Source: Commensalibacter oyaizuii (lineage in GTDB: Bacteria > Pseudomonadota > Alphaproteobacteria > Acetobacterales > Acetobacteraceae). Taken from it: DNA of 64,000 nucleotides. This document shows, piece after piece, positions 35,449-43,327 of the stretch. The notes under the pieces are model-generated. The model was not told the origin of the DNA and did no database searches. It saw only the letters and a list, made by a program, of their open reading frames with translations. The DNA lies in the NCBI RefSeq assembly GCF_029953265.1, contig NZ_JASBAO010000001.1:1334501-1398500 (forward strand), read 5' to 3'. Made by a program: the position numbers and the translations under genes. Position 1 is the first letter of the stretch. Each line of letters opens with the position of its first letter.

Positions 35449-36771
35449 ATGACCTATTCTGATCAAAACGCAAAGGGGTTCATCATCGCTGCCCCCAAAT
35501 CCTCCAGTGGCAAGACAACCCTTACTTTGGGATTGCTAACAGCATTAAGACGCCAAAACATTAATGTTCGTGCTGCAAAATCAGGGCCCGACTACATTGA
35601 CCCAGCTTTTCACAAGGTAGCAACACAAAAAACCTCGTTCAACCTTGATAGTTGGGCCATGCCACACACGTTACTGGATAATCTTTTTATTAAAACCATA
35701 CAAGATTCGGAATTAACTATCATTGAATCTTCAATGGGGTTTTTCGATGGTATTGAAACCCAAGATGGACAACGCGGATGTGGTGCCGATTTGGCTATAC
35801 GGTATCATTTACCTGTCATTTTAGTTATAGACATTACAGGGCAAGCCCAGTCCGCAGCAGCCACAGCTTATGGTTTTGCCACCATTCATCCTGATATCCA
35901 CGTCAAAGGGGTAATTTTTAATAATGTTGCCTCGCCCAGACATCATGCCAGTACAGAAGCCGCTTTTAAACGTATTGGGATCCCTGTCTTGGGATCTATC
36001 CCACGGGATCCATCATTACATTTACCCACACGCCATTTAGGATTAATTCAAGCCAAAGAACATCCTGACTTGGACAAACATTTAAATTATTTGGCTGATA
36101 TTATTGAAAAACACGTCAATATCGAAGCATTATTATCGCTGCACAGCCCTTTGACCTTGCCCCATTTTAATCAAAATATCGTTGCTATCCCGCCACCTGG
36201 ACAACGAATTGCCATTGCCAAAGATATTGCTTTTAGCTTTATATATCCACACCTCCTTGATGGATGGCGGCAACAAGGCGCTTCCTTACATTTTTTTTCC
36301 CCTATGGATAATATGCCACCACCTCATGATTGTGATTGTTGTTGGCTGCCAGGGGGATATCCCGAACTATATGCAGGGCAATTGGCAAATGCAGATCGCT
36401 TTATTAAAGGATTACAATTATTTGCCCAACACAAAGCTGTGCATGGTGAATGTGGGGGATATATGGTCATGGGGCAAAGACTAATTGATAAAGATGGTAT
36501 TTCCCATAATATGACTGGATTGCTAAGCCATAGTTGTAGTTATGAAAACCGCAAGATTCATTTGGGATATCGTCGTGCCACTATTACCCATCAAGGACAT
36601 TGCCATATCATTCACGGTCATGAATTTCACTATGCAACGGTTATTGACCCTGGCAACGATCTTCCTTATGCTGAGCTCAGCGATGGTACAGGTAATCCCA
36701 TCGGTCCCGAAGGGGGACGGCGCCATTTAAGCACAGGCTGTTTTTTCCATAGTATTGCAGTACAACCATGA
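35449..36771 (+). CDS. cobB: cobyrinic/hydrogenobyrinic acid a,c-diamide synthase CobB/CbiA
   Basis: A 440-residue glutamine amidotransferase acting on side chains a and c. The start is set at ATG 35449 because the family begins close to FIIAAPKSSSGKTTLTLGLL; a TTG 12 codons upstream would overlap cbiD. The ATPase domain shows KSGPDYIDPAFH and SSMGFFDG; the C-terminal glutaminase carries Cys335 in GECGGYMVMG. The stop overlaps the cobT start (ATGA). No good Shine-Dalgarno site lies at proper spacing, so the start is moderately sure. Confidence 0.93.
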   Translation: MTYSDQNAKGFIIAAPKSSSGKTTLTLGLLTALRRQNINVRAAKSGPDYIDPAFHKVATQKTSFNLDSWAMPHTLLDNLFIKTIQDSELTIIESSMGFFDGIETQDGQRGCGADLAIRYHLPVILVIDITGQAQSAAATAYGFATIHPDIHVKGVIFNNVASPRHHASTEAAFKRIGIPVLGSIPRDPSLHLPTRHLGLIQAKEHPDLDKHLNYLADIIEKHVNIEALLSLHSPLTLPHFNQNIVAIPPPGQRIAIAKDIAFSFIYPHLLDGWRQQGASLHFFSPMDNMPPPHDCDCCWLPGGYPELYAGQLANADRFIKGLQLFAQHKAVHGECGGYMVMGQRLIDKDGISHNMTGLLSHSCSYENRKIHLGYRRATITHQGHCHIIHGHEFHYATVIDPGNDLPYAELSDGTGNPIGPEGGRRHLSTGCFFHSIAVQP

Positions 36772-37790
36772 AACAATTTAAATCTATTCAACATCTTAGA
36801 CAAGCATGCACAGAAATTCCTTCCAAAGATGATGACGCTGCTCAAGCAACGTATAATCATCAAAAGACACTTCTTAAACCCCCTGGCAGTCTAGGCGAGC
36901 TTGAAAACTTGGTGGCATGGTTAGCTTCATGGCAAAGGAAAACAACACCGACACTAAATCGTGTCTGTATTATTGTTTTTGCTGGCAATCATGGGGTAAC
37001 AGAAGAAAATGTTACGCCTTATGATCCCGTCATTACCCAGATGATGATCAATCAGATGAACCAAGGGCATGCCGCCATTAATCAACTGGCTAATACTGCC
37101 AACGCAGAATTACGAATTATCCCCGTACATGATCTGAAGCCAACTCAAAATATTTGTAAATACCCCGCCATGAGCGAAGAAGAATTCTTGAAAGCTGTAG
37201 AGACTGGTTACAATGCAGTTACCCCCAATATCGACTTACTTTGTCTAGGAGAAGTCGGAATCGGAAACACAACCATCGCAGCAGCCTTAAGTGCTGCCCT
37301 TTTCGGAGGGGATGGTGCGCAATGGGTCAGTAAAGGCACCAGTACTGGTGCAGACCATGTTGCTAATAAACAAAATGCCGTTAACAGTGCCTTGGCTTTG
37401 CACAAAGACATTTTAGAGGATCCCCTAGAAGTTTGCCGTCACTTAGGGGGGTATGAACATGCAGCATTATTAGGGGCAGCCCTCGCCGCCCGTCATTTAA
37501 ATATTCCTGTTATTCTTGATGGTTTTGTTTGTACCAGTGCCGTTGCTGCATTACAAAGATTAAATCCTACTGGACTTGATCATACAAAGATTAGTCATCT
37601 GTCCGCAGAAAAAGGACATTTATTGTTAGCTGGAAATTTAAACCTTTATCCCTTGGTCGCCTTTAACATGCGCCTAGGAGAAGGATCAGGAGCGGCCTTA
37701 GTTATTCCTATTTTTCAAGGGGCCTTGGCTTGTTATACAGGTATGAGCCGTTATAAAGATGCTGGTCTTCCTCCAAACCAAGGATCGTGA
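36768..37790 (+). CDS. cobT: nicotinate-nucleotide:dimethylbenzimidazole phosphoribosyltransferase CobT
   Basis: A 340-residue enzyme that makes alpha-ribazole phosphate, the lower ligand precursor (CobU in the P. denitrificans naming). Motifs: LLKPPGSLGELE, VFAGNHGV, QMNQGHAAINQLA, LGEVGIGNTTIAAAL with the GIGNTT phosphate loop, LGGYEHAALLGA and MRLGEGSGAAL, the catalytic Glu region. It is translationally coupled to cobB by ATGA and followed by cobS after three bases. All expected residues are present. Confidence 0.96.
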   Translation: MKQFKSIQHLRQACTEIPSKDDDAAQATYNHQKTLLKPPGSLGELENLVAWLASWQRKTTPTLNRVCIIVFAGNHGVTEENVTPYDPVITQMMINQMNQGHAAINQLANTANAELRIIPVHDLKPTQNICKYPAMSEEEFLKAVETGYNAVTPNIDLLCLGEVGIGNTTIAAALSAALFGGDGAQWVSKGTSTGADHVANKQNAVNSALALHKDILEDPLEVCRHLGGYEHAALLGAALAARHLNIPVILDGFVCTSAVAALQRLNPTGLDHTKISHLSAEKGHLLLAGNLNLYPLVAFNMRLGEGSGAALVIPIFQGALACYTGMSRYKDAGLPPNQGS

Positions 37791-37793
37791 GCC

Positions 37794-38555
37794 ATTTTAC
37801 GTAAAATTCACGCCGATCTCTACTGTGGAATTTCTTTTTTCTCGCGCCTTCCTGTGGGTTGGTTATATCGGCCAGATTTTCCTTTTTCTTTTGCCAGAGC
37901 TGTATGGACATGGCCAGTTGTGGGGTTATTGCTGGGAGTAATTGCAGCCTTTTTCTTTGTTGTTCTTATCCATATTGGATTATCACCTTGGATTGTTGCT
38001 TTTGCTACCCTTGGCTTTCAATTATTGATTACTGGGGGTTTGCACGAGGACGGATTGGCCGATACAGCCGACGGACTGGGGGGAGGCAAAGATAAAGAAC
38101 ATAAACTCTCTATCATGCGAGATAGCCGTTTGGGCAGTTACGGGGCATTAACCCTAATAATCATCTTGGGCCTACAAGCCAGCGCATTAGCTGATTTAAC
38201 CAAGCATATTGTACACGCCACTGAAACGATCATTCTGAGCGCCATATTATCTCGATGCACAATTATTATTCCAATTTATTATGGTAACCCTGCACGTAAT
38301 AACGGGATGGCAACTCAATTATCTGCTGTTCCTAAACCTGCTGTTTTTTCCAATCTTATAATCTGTGCGATAGTTCCCTTTTTTATATATCCTTGGCATT
38401 TTGCTTTCATAACGGTTCTTTGCTGCGCAATTATTGGATGGGGTATGAGCATCTTGGCCTGTCGTCACATTAATGGATACACAGGGGATATTTTGGGGGC
38501 AACACAAACACTTACCGCAACAACGATACTAATCTTGGGCAGTTTATTTTCTTAG
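37794..38555 (+). CDS. cobS: adenosylcobinamide-GDP ribazoletransferase CobS (CobV), probable ATT start
   Basis: An integral membrane enzyme joining AdoCbi-GDP and alpha-ribazole. The frame carries the conserved FFSRLPV, WPVVGLLLG, GGLHEDGLADTADGLGGG and RLGSYGA and must begin upstream of the GTG at 37854, which would cut off FFSRLPV. Between the in-frame cobT stop (TGA 37788) and FFSRLPV there is no ATG, GTG, TTG or CTG. ATT at 37794 has AAGGA nine bases upstream and gives 253 residues, the family length. Alternatively the real start is GTG 37787 (GTGA overlap) with one extra T in the T4 run at 37795-37798. It overlaps the convergent phosphatase gene by four bases. Confidence 0.88.
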   Translation: MLRKIHADLYCGISFFSRLPVGWLYRPDFPFSFARAVWTWPVVGLLLGVIAAFFFVVLIHIGLSPWIVAFATLGFQLLITGGLHEDGLADTADGLGGGKDKEHKLSIMRDSRLGSYGALTLIIILGLQASALADLTKHIVHATETIILSAILSRCTIIIPIYYGNPARNNGMATQLSAVPKPAVFSNLIICAIVPFFIYPWHFAFITVLCCAIIGWGMSILACRHINGYTGDILGATQTLTATTILILGSLFS

Positions 38556-39079
38556 TCATAAAAATTAAAAATTTCTAATGCACCAAAATCTGGCAACGGA
38601 CCCAGCAGTTCAACCTGCTGGTTTTGGACAATTTGTCGCAGTAAACGAAGTGGACCACCGTGAGAAACGATTAATATGTTCTGTCGTAATTGCTTGATCT
38701 CGTCCCACACCTCGGTAACACGCTTTAAAAGAGCCTGCCCATTTTCACCCCCTGGTATTTGCCACCCCCAAGGATCCTTTGCCCATTCATCAATTAATTC
38801 TTTTGGTAAATGATCCCATAGTTTGCCCTCCCACTCTCCAAAATCGAATTCCAACAATCTTGCATCCGACTGATATGATATCTGATAACGCTTGGCAAAT
38901 TCACGGGTTAAATCAAAACAGCGCAAGGCAGGGGAAGAAAAAATATGATCTACATGAAAACCATTAGGTAAAACAGCATAATCTTGCCACGATTCTTGCA
39001 AGGGAACATCTGAATGCCCGTAGCACAATCCTTTGGGTACATTAACAGGAGGATGACGAATTAACCCAATTTGAAACAT
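38552..39079 (-). CDS. cobC: histidine phosphatase family protein, probable alpha-ribazole phosphatase
   Basis: A 175-residue phosphoglycerate-mutase-like phosphatase. The catalytic His9 lies in LIRHPPV (Pro replaces the usual Gly of RHG), followed by GLCYGHSDVPL, SSPALRC, LLEFDFGEWEG and IVSHGGPLRLL with the second histidine. Adjacent cobT and cobS favour the role of removing phosphate from alpha-ribazole phosphate or cobalamin phosphate (CobC of Salmonella). Its opposite orientation and four-base overlap with cobS suggest separate expression. Other small-molecule phosphatase roles cannot be excluded. Confidence 0.82.
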   Translation of the reverse strand: MFQIGLIRHPPVNVPKGLCYGHSDVPLQESWQDYAVLPNGFHVDHIFSSPALRCFDLTREFAKRYQISYQSDARLLEFDFGEWEGKLWDHLPKELIDEWAKDPWGWQIPGGENGQALLKRVTEVWDEIKQLRQNILIVSHGGPLRLLRQIVQNQQVELLGPLPDFGALEIFNFYD

Positions 39080-39165
39080 TTAGCCTCTGATAACTTGATA
39101 GTAAACAGATCAATCTGACCTAACTTAATCACTGCTACGCCACAATTTTATCTTCATAACACTAA

Positions 39166-39321
39166 TTATTCATAATCAAATCGCTCTTTGTCTTCTTGTT
39201 CTTCACGCTTACGTTCCGTCTTACTCCAACGTCCGACTAAAACGTCCCATAATGAAAAGAAAATGGAGAACATTATCAACAATGCTAAACAAACAGATAA
39301 AAGGATCATTGCAGCAGCCAC
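39166..39321 (-). CDS. 51-residue single-helix membrane protein
   Basis: A GTG start at 39321 has AAGGGGA nine bases upstream. The frame gives one strongly hydrophobic helix (about residues 4-30, MILLSVCLALLIMFSIFF) and then a highly charged tail (RWSKTERKREEQEDKERFDYE) ending in TAA. This clear membrane-anchor plus charged-tail layout and good ribosome site make it a convincing small gene. Its family is not recognised; subunits or assembly factors of larger membrane complexes often look like this. It lies alone between the CobC phosphatase gene and a small membrane protein gene. Confidence 0.65.
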   Translation of the reverse strand: MAAAMILLSVCLALLIMFSIFFSLWDVLVGRWSKTERKREEQEDKERFDYE

Positions 39322-39549
39322 GTTTTTAGTCCCCTTTTATTTAACAATCATTGATTTCAGTATTATACCATAACAGGCATAAATTATATCTTCATCACAA
39401 TCAATTTATTTGAAGGATATATTAATTTCAAAAACATGTCTAATTTACACCGCTTCTTATAAAACTATTATTTGATTATCAAATAATTTGACTTGATGTA
39501 GAAATTGAGAATATTAAGATTTATTTCCTAACAAATAAGACAAAATATC

Positions 39550-39858
39550 ATGGCACAAGCAGTTCGTATTAAAAATAAAACCTCTGGTATGATCAAAAAT
39601 GGATATGTTGGTTACAGCTGGACCTATCTATTTTTTGGTTGGTTTGTCCCCCTTTTTCGTGGGGAAATAGGTATTGCTATTTTACATTTTATTGTATCAT
39701 TTCTGACTTGCGGATTGTGGCAAATCATTTTTAGTTTTCTATATAATAAACAATATATGACCCGCATGCTGGGCCAAGAGGGATGGGAACTGGCCGATAG
39801 TGAAGAGTTAAATGCACTGGCACGTCAAAAACTAAAAATAATCGATCCTGCTTCTTAA
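39550..39858 (+). CDS. small membrane protein with YSWTYLFFGWFVPLFRGE motif
   Basis: Encodes 102 residues with a polar N-terminus (VRIKNKTSGMIKNG), two hydrophobic stretches (about 23-38 and 42-64, the latter with a Cys), then a soluble tail (TRMLGQEGWELADSEE). The aromatic FFGWFVPLFRGE turn recalls a widespread group of short bacterial inner-membrane proteins (DUF2628-like layout), none with a known role. A short terminator hairpin follows. No ribosome site of note. Function unknown. Confidence 0.68.
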   Translation: MAQAVRIKNKTSGMIKNGYVGYSWTYLFFGWFVPLFRGEIGIAILHFIVSFLTCGLWQIIFSFLYNKQYMTRMLGQEGWELADSEELNALARQKLKIIDPAS

Positions 39859-39889
39859 TGACTGCGAATTTTAATAAATATTACTTATT

Positions 39890-39911
39890 AAAGGGTTCTA
39901 TTGAACCCTTT
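39890..39911. terminator. bidirectional hairpin terminator
   Basis: AAAGGGTTC (39890-39898) and GAACCCTTT (39903-39911) pair perfectly around TATT between the convergent small membrane gene and speE. A- and T-tracts are short, so strength is moderate. Confidence 0.7.
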
Positions 39912-39927
39912 ACTCTTTCGTGGTGCC

Positions 39928-40812
39928 TTATTTATTTTCAGGAAGTTGCTCTGATATATATGGGGGCAAAGCAAATGCAGCAAGCTGTACTTCAGGGGAC
40001 CAATAGCGTGTTTTATTTAAAAGATTGGCTTTAACCGCACGCTCTTTTATCACTTCTACAGTCTGATAGATTTTATTTTGCCCTTTACCAGCTATACCCA
40101 ATGTCATAAATCCCCCAACATATGTGGGAACCGCAGCGACATATGCAGAAACATAATCAAAAAATTTAGAACGACGTAAACTGGTTTCACGTAACTCGTC
40201 AGCCTGCATAAAAGGCACCCCACATTGATTGACGATTAACCCATTCTTGGTCAATATACGCGCAGAGTTTTTATAAAATTCGTCTGTAAATAAAACTTCA
40301 CCAACACCAATAGGATCAGTACTATCAACGATAATAACATCGAAACTTTCACTGGGGGCATCGACAACATACTGAATCCCATCACCGATAATCAATTCTG
40401 CACGTGGATCATCCCAACAAGCACCTGAAATATCAGGCATAAATTGCTTAGCTAACGCAACTACTTCCCCATCAATTTCAACCATGGTTGCCTTTTCAAC
40501 CTCGGGATGTTGCAAAACGCGCCGTAATACCCCACCATCACCAGCACCAATAATTAAAACCCGCTTGGCATGACCATGAATAAACAAAGGAACATGGGTT
40601 AACATTTCTTGATAAACAAATTCATCTTTTTCTGAAATCTGCGTAACCCCATCCAACAAAAGCACACGGCCATAAAATTCGTTTTCGATAATCTGGATAT
40701 CTTGATATTCAGATTTTTTATGAACCAATTCTTTATCCACACGAAAACGTTGCTGCCAAGCGTCATAAAGTGTTTCATTAACCCAATTTTTAGACATTCG
40801 ATCTGACCCCAT
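39928..40812 (-). CDS. speE: spermidine synthase SpeE
   Basis: A 294-residue aminopropyltransferase that makes spermidine from putrescine and decarboxylated SAM. It has LLLDGVTQISEKDEFVYQEM, IGAGDGGVLRRVL, MVEIDGEVV, the catalytic Asp region VDSTDPIGVGEVLF and VPTYVGGFM. The ATG at 40812 has an AGAGAA-like site; an ATG five codons in (40797) is an alternative. It follows speD on the same strand, the gene for the enzyme supplying its second substrate, with an intrinsic hairpin in the gap between them. Confidence 0.95.
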   Translation of the reverse strand: MGSDRMSKNWVNETLYDAWQQRFRVDKELVHKKSEYQDIQIIENEFYGRVLLLDGVTQISEKDEFVYQEMLTHVPLFIHGHAKRVLIIGAGDGGVLRRVLQHPEVEKATMVEIDGEVVALAKQFMPDISGACWDDPRAELIIGDGIQYVVDAPSESFDVIIVDSTDPIGVGEVLFTDEFYKNSARILTKNGLIVNQCGVPFMQADELRETSLRRSKFFDYVSAYVAAVPTYVGGFMTLGIAGKGQNKIYQTVEVIKERAVKANLLNKTRYWSPEVQLAAFALPPYISEQLPENK

Positions 40813-40830
40813 TAATTCTCTTTAAATGCA

Positions 40831-40862
40831 AAAAAGCCGGACAATAAAAACTGTCCAGCTTT
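40831..40862 (-). terminator. intrinsic terminator or attenuator between speD and speE
   Basis: On the minus strand, AAAGC-T-GGACA and TGTCC-G-GCTTT form a stem (plus-strand 40833-40862) followed by further T. It sits 18 bases before the speE start, so it could lower speE expression relative to speD. Confidence 0.7.
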
Positions 40863-40895
40863 GATTGATCTTGCGTAAGTTCATCAATATCAAAC

Positions 40896-41360
40896 TTACA
40901 GATTCTCTCTACCGCGTCTTTGTTCATCCAAAACGATTCGTTCTGGTTTAAAGAAACGCTGTAAAACAGGAATAGACGTGTATGGATCACATGACCCACA
41001 CATGAAAATATCTAACGCGGCAAAATTACGTTCTGGCCACGTATGAATTGAAATATGGCTTTCTGCCAATACGACAACGCCAGAAACCCCACCATTAGGA
41101 GAGAAATGATGGAAATGACTGTGCAAAATCGTTGCACCAGCAACAACCGCCGCCTCTCGCAGGACACGATCTATTTCCTCTGGGTTATCAAGACTGGTTG
41201 CATCCCACAAATCCACAAGCAAATGTGTACCTGCGAAACGCATACCGTCTCGTTCAATAAAATAATCTTTCCGATCCTCAATATTTTCATGAAGATCAGC
41301 CGAAACCTGGTTATTTCTCGGATTTTCCGAGACCATCCCCAGTTGAGCAAGTGCGTTCAT
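40896..41360 (-). CDS. speD: S-adenosylmethionine decarboxylase proenzyme SpeD
   Basis: A 154-residue pyruvoyl enzyme precursor that makes decarboxylated SAM for polyamine synthesis. Self-cleavage occurs at Ser101 in LAESHISIHTWPE, generating the pyruvoyl group; HSHFHHFSPNGGVSGVVV and FMCGSCDPYTSI are other family motifs. The start is ATG 41360 behind AAGGGG; the frame is open 18 codons further to a TTG, but that stretch coincides with a GC-rich hairpin leader. About 30 residues precede the family core (KDYFIERDG), a common extension in alphaproteobacteria. Confidence 0.94.
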   Translation of the reverse strand: MNALAQLGMVSENPRNNQVSADLHENIEDRKDYFIERDGMRFAGTHLLVDLWDATSLDNPEEIDRVLREAAVVAGATILHSHFHHFSPNGGVSGVVVLAESHISIHTWPERNFAALDIFMCGSCDPYTSIPVLQRFFKPERIVLDEQRRGRENL

Positions 41361-41363
41361 CAC

Positions 41364-41430
41364 GTACCCCTTAACCAGTAGACGGCCTGTTGGGCAAATG
41401 CCCCCTTGGGCCAAAGAAGAGCGAAAAATT
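41364..41430 (-). promoter_or_regulatory. GC-rich structured leader of speD
   Basis: In a region otherwise dominated by A and T, the speD leader holds an outer helix GGCC/GGCC (41409-41412 with 41384-41387) enclosing GGGC/GCCC closed by ATTT (41392-41403). The AAGGGG ribosome site (41367-41372) follows within 15 bases and could pair with the CCC segments. This looks like a regulatory RNA that controls translation; I cannot match it to a named class. Confidence 0.45.
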
Positions 41431-41784
41431 AGAACATATCTATTACAATCAAAAAAATTCTACTTTTTATCGCTAACGAATATTAAAAATAAATCTTTTA
41501 ACTAAATACATTCCATACAATAACGACAACGCGTTAAACTAGAGCTACTATATGACCCCATCTCTAATGAATCTCAAGTTTTTTTTTAAAATTTTCAAAA
41601 AAAAATTTTTTTCTCGCTAAAATCGATCTGATTTTATGCCATTAATTATACTTAATTTAACATATATTATAAAGAATTTGCACATTTTACATTTTTCGCT
41701 TGGCGTAATCGATAGTTGATATTATAACGCTAACCATCTGAAAATAAGAAAATTTTCAATTCCATGTGCAAAAATAGGTGCATA
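41431..41784. other. intergenic region between divergent speD and dksA
   Basis: 354 bases of very AT-rich DNA with long A and T tracts (for example 41570-41615), expected to contain both promoters. I see no additional gene or RNA. Confidence 0.5.
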
Positions 41785-42216
41785 ATGAGTACGTTACCAT
41801 TAGATCCAGACTATAAGCCTTCTGATGACGAAGAATTTATGAACCCTCGTCAACAGGAATACTTTAAACAGAAACTAGAGAAATGGCGCGATTCACTTTT
41901 ACAAAACTCAACTGAGGCGCTTAATCATCTTTCAGAAGATCGTCCAACGGATATTGATCTTAATGACCGTGCTAGTTCTGAAACAGATCGTGCCCTAGAG
42001 TTACGCACCCATGATCGTGCAAGAAAGCTGCTAAATAAAATTGATCATGCCCTTCGCAAAATCGAGGAAGGAAGCTATGGATATTGTGAAGCAACAGGCG
42101 AACCCATCAGTCTTAAAAGACTAGAAGCAAGACCAGTGGCTACCTTGTCCATCGAAGCACAAGAACAACATGAAAGAAAAGAGAAAATATACAGAGATGA
42201 TCTGCCTGTAGACTAA
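41785..42216 (+). CDS. dksA: RNA polymerase-binding transcription factor DksA
   Basis: A 143-residue factor that enters the RNA polymerase secondary channel and acts with ppGpp. The start at 41785 has AGGTG five bases upstream; an ATG seven codons earlier lacks one. The coiled coil is RQQEYFKQKLEKWRDSLL with the tip DRPTDIDLNDRASSETDRA holding the two aspartates, then the globular part IEEGSYGYCEATGEPISLKRLEARP. Only one of the four zinc-finger cysteines is kept (YGYCEATGE, ATLSIEAQEQHE), as in many alphaproteobacterial DksA proteins, so metal-independent folding is expected. Confidence 0.94.
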   Translation: MSTLPLDPDYKPSDDEEFMNPRQQEYFKQKLEKWRDSLLQNSTEALNHLSEDRPTDIDLNDRASSETDRALELRTHDRARKLLNKIDHALRKIEEGSYGYCEATGEPISLKRLEARPVATLSIEAQEQHERKEKIYRDDLPVD

Positions 42217-42222
42217 TTTCCA

Positions 42223-42252
42223 CAATGCTCTTTGACGAAAGAGCATTGCTTT
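42223..42252. terminator. intrinsic terminator of dksA
   Basis: CAATGCTCTTT (42223-42233) and AAAGAGCATTG (42238-42248) form a perfect 11-pair stem with loop GACG, followed by CTTTT. It separates convergent dksA and panC. Confidence 0.85.
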
Positions 42253-42263
42253 TACTTTCTATA

Positions 42264-43085
42264 TTACATATTATCTAACAAGCGCACTGATCCCAATCTT
42301 GCTGCAGTGATTAGACGTGAATCGTGTTTCCATTCTGATATTTCATGCAAGGATGAACCATCTACTGCTGCAAAATAATCAACCTCAAATCCTTCTTTTG
42401 TTAATTCTTCAACAGCCTGTTTCAATACGTCACAAATGTTTTTTCCAGACTGTATATGTTGATGACTTTGTTTTAAAACTTTATATAATAATGCTGCTTT
42501 TTGTTGTTCTTCTCTAGACAAAAAACGGTTCCTTGATGATTTGGCTAAACCATCATCTTCACGCACAGTTGGAACACCAAAAACTGAAATCGGTATTCCT
42601 AAATCAGCAACCATTCTTCTGATCACTTGTAGTTGTTGCCAATCTTTTTCACCAAAACAAGCAAGGTTTGGTTTTATCAAAGAAAATAAGCGGTATACAA
42701 CAGTTGCAACCCCTGAAAAATGTCCAGGACGTTTTGCACCCTCCCATAACAATGCAGGTCCATCAACGACAATATGTGTTGCAAAATTTTGAGGATAAAT
42801 ATCACCAGCTCTGGGCAACCATACTAAATCAACATCATGCTGTTTTAATAAATTAATATCTTGATCTTCAGTTTTTGGGTATCTTACGAAGTCTTCGGGT
42901 TGATCGAATTGTAACTCGTTAATGAAAATCGTAACAATACAGTAATGCGCTAACTCTTTGGACCGCTTAATCAACGCCAAATGCCCTTCGTGCAAAGCCC
43001 CCATGGTGGGTACCAACGCTATAGAATACTCTTTTAAAGAACTTCTGGCCTGTAAAAATTCTTGTAAGTTACGAGCGACAATCAT
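42264..43085 (-). CDS. panC: pantothenate synthetase PanC
   Basis: A 273-residue ATP-dependent ligase joining pantoate and beta-alanine, the last step to vitamin B5. The adenylate-forming motif is VPTMGALHEGHLALI (HIGH-like HEGH). Also present are FINELQFDQPEDFVRYPKT, LLWEGAKRPGHFSGVATVV, FGEKDWQQLQVIRRM and the KMSKS-like AKSSRNRFLS. FINELQF replaces the common FVNPTQF, keeping Asn, Gln and Phe. AGGG lies about 11 bases before the ATG. Single gene closed by the shared terminator. Confidence 0.96.
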   Translation of the reverse strand: MIVARNLQEFLQARSSLKEYSIALVPTMGALHEGHLALIKRSKELAHYCIVTIFINELQFDQPEDFVRYPKTEDQDINLLKQHDVDLVWLPRAGDIYPQNFATHIVVDGPALLWEGAKRPGHFSGVATVVYRLFSLIKPNLACFGEKDWQQLQVIRRMVADLGIPISVFGVPTVREDDGLAKSSRNRFLSREEQQKAALLYKVLKQSHQHIQSGKNICDVLKQAVEELTKEGFEVDYFAAVDGSSLHEISEWKHDSRLITAARLGSVRLLDNM

Positions 43086-43327
43086 TTAGATAAACCCTAA
43101 TTTTAATAAAATATTGTGTAAAAAAGATCATACTGCGAAAGTTTCAAAAACAAACCTTAAAAGTAAAAAGTTTAATTTACAATTAAAGAGCATTTTATAC
43201 ATAAGTGTCTAAAAGCAACAGCTCATTAACAATTCAAACAGAACAACAAGAAAAATGATTTTAAAAAAAGATAAATTCACCTAAGAATAACACAACATTT
43301 ATTATTTTTTAGGATGGTTTACTTAAA

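Noticed and set aside
37854-38555. cobS starting at GTG 37854
   Set aside because: This start removes the conserved FFSRLPV segment and has no ribosome site; the frame is open and conserved further upstream.
39188-39373. Plus-strand 61-residue frame
   Set aside because: Low-complexity composition, no ribosome site, and it is antisense to the much more convincing 51-residue membrane protein gene.
41361-41414. speD N-terminal extension from TTG 41414
   Set aside because: The stretch coincides with a hairpin leader, and the ATG at 41360 has a well-placed AAGGGG site.
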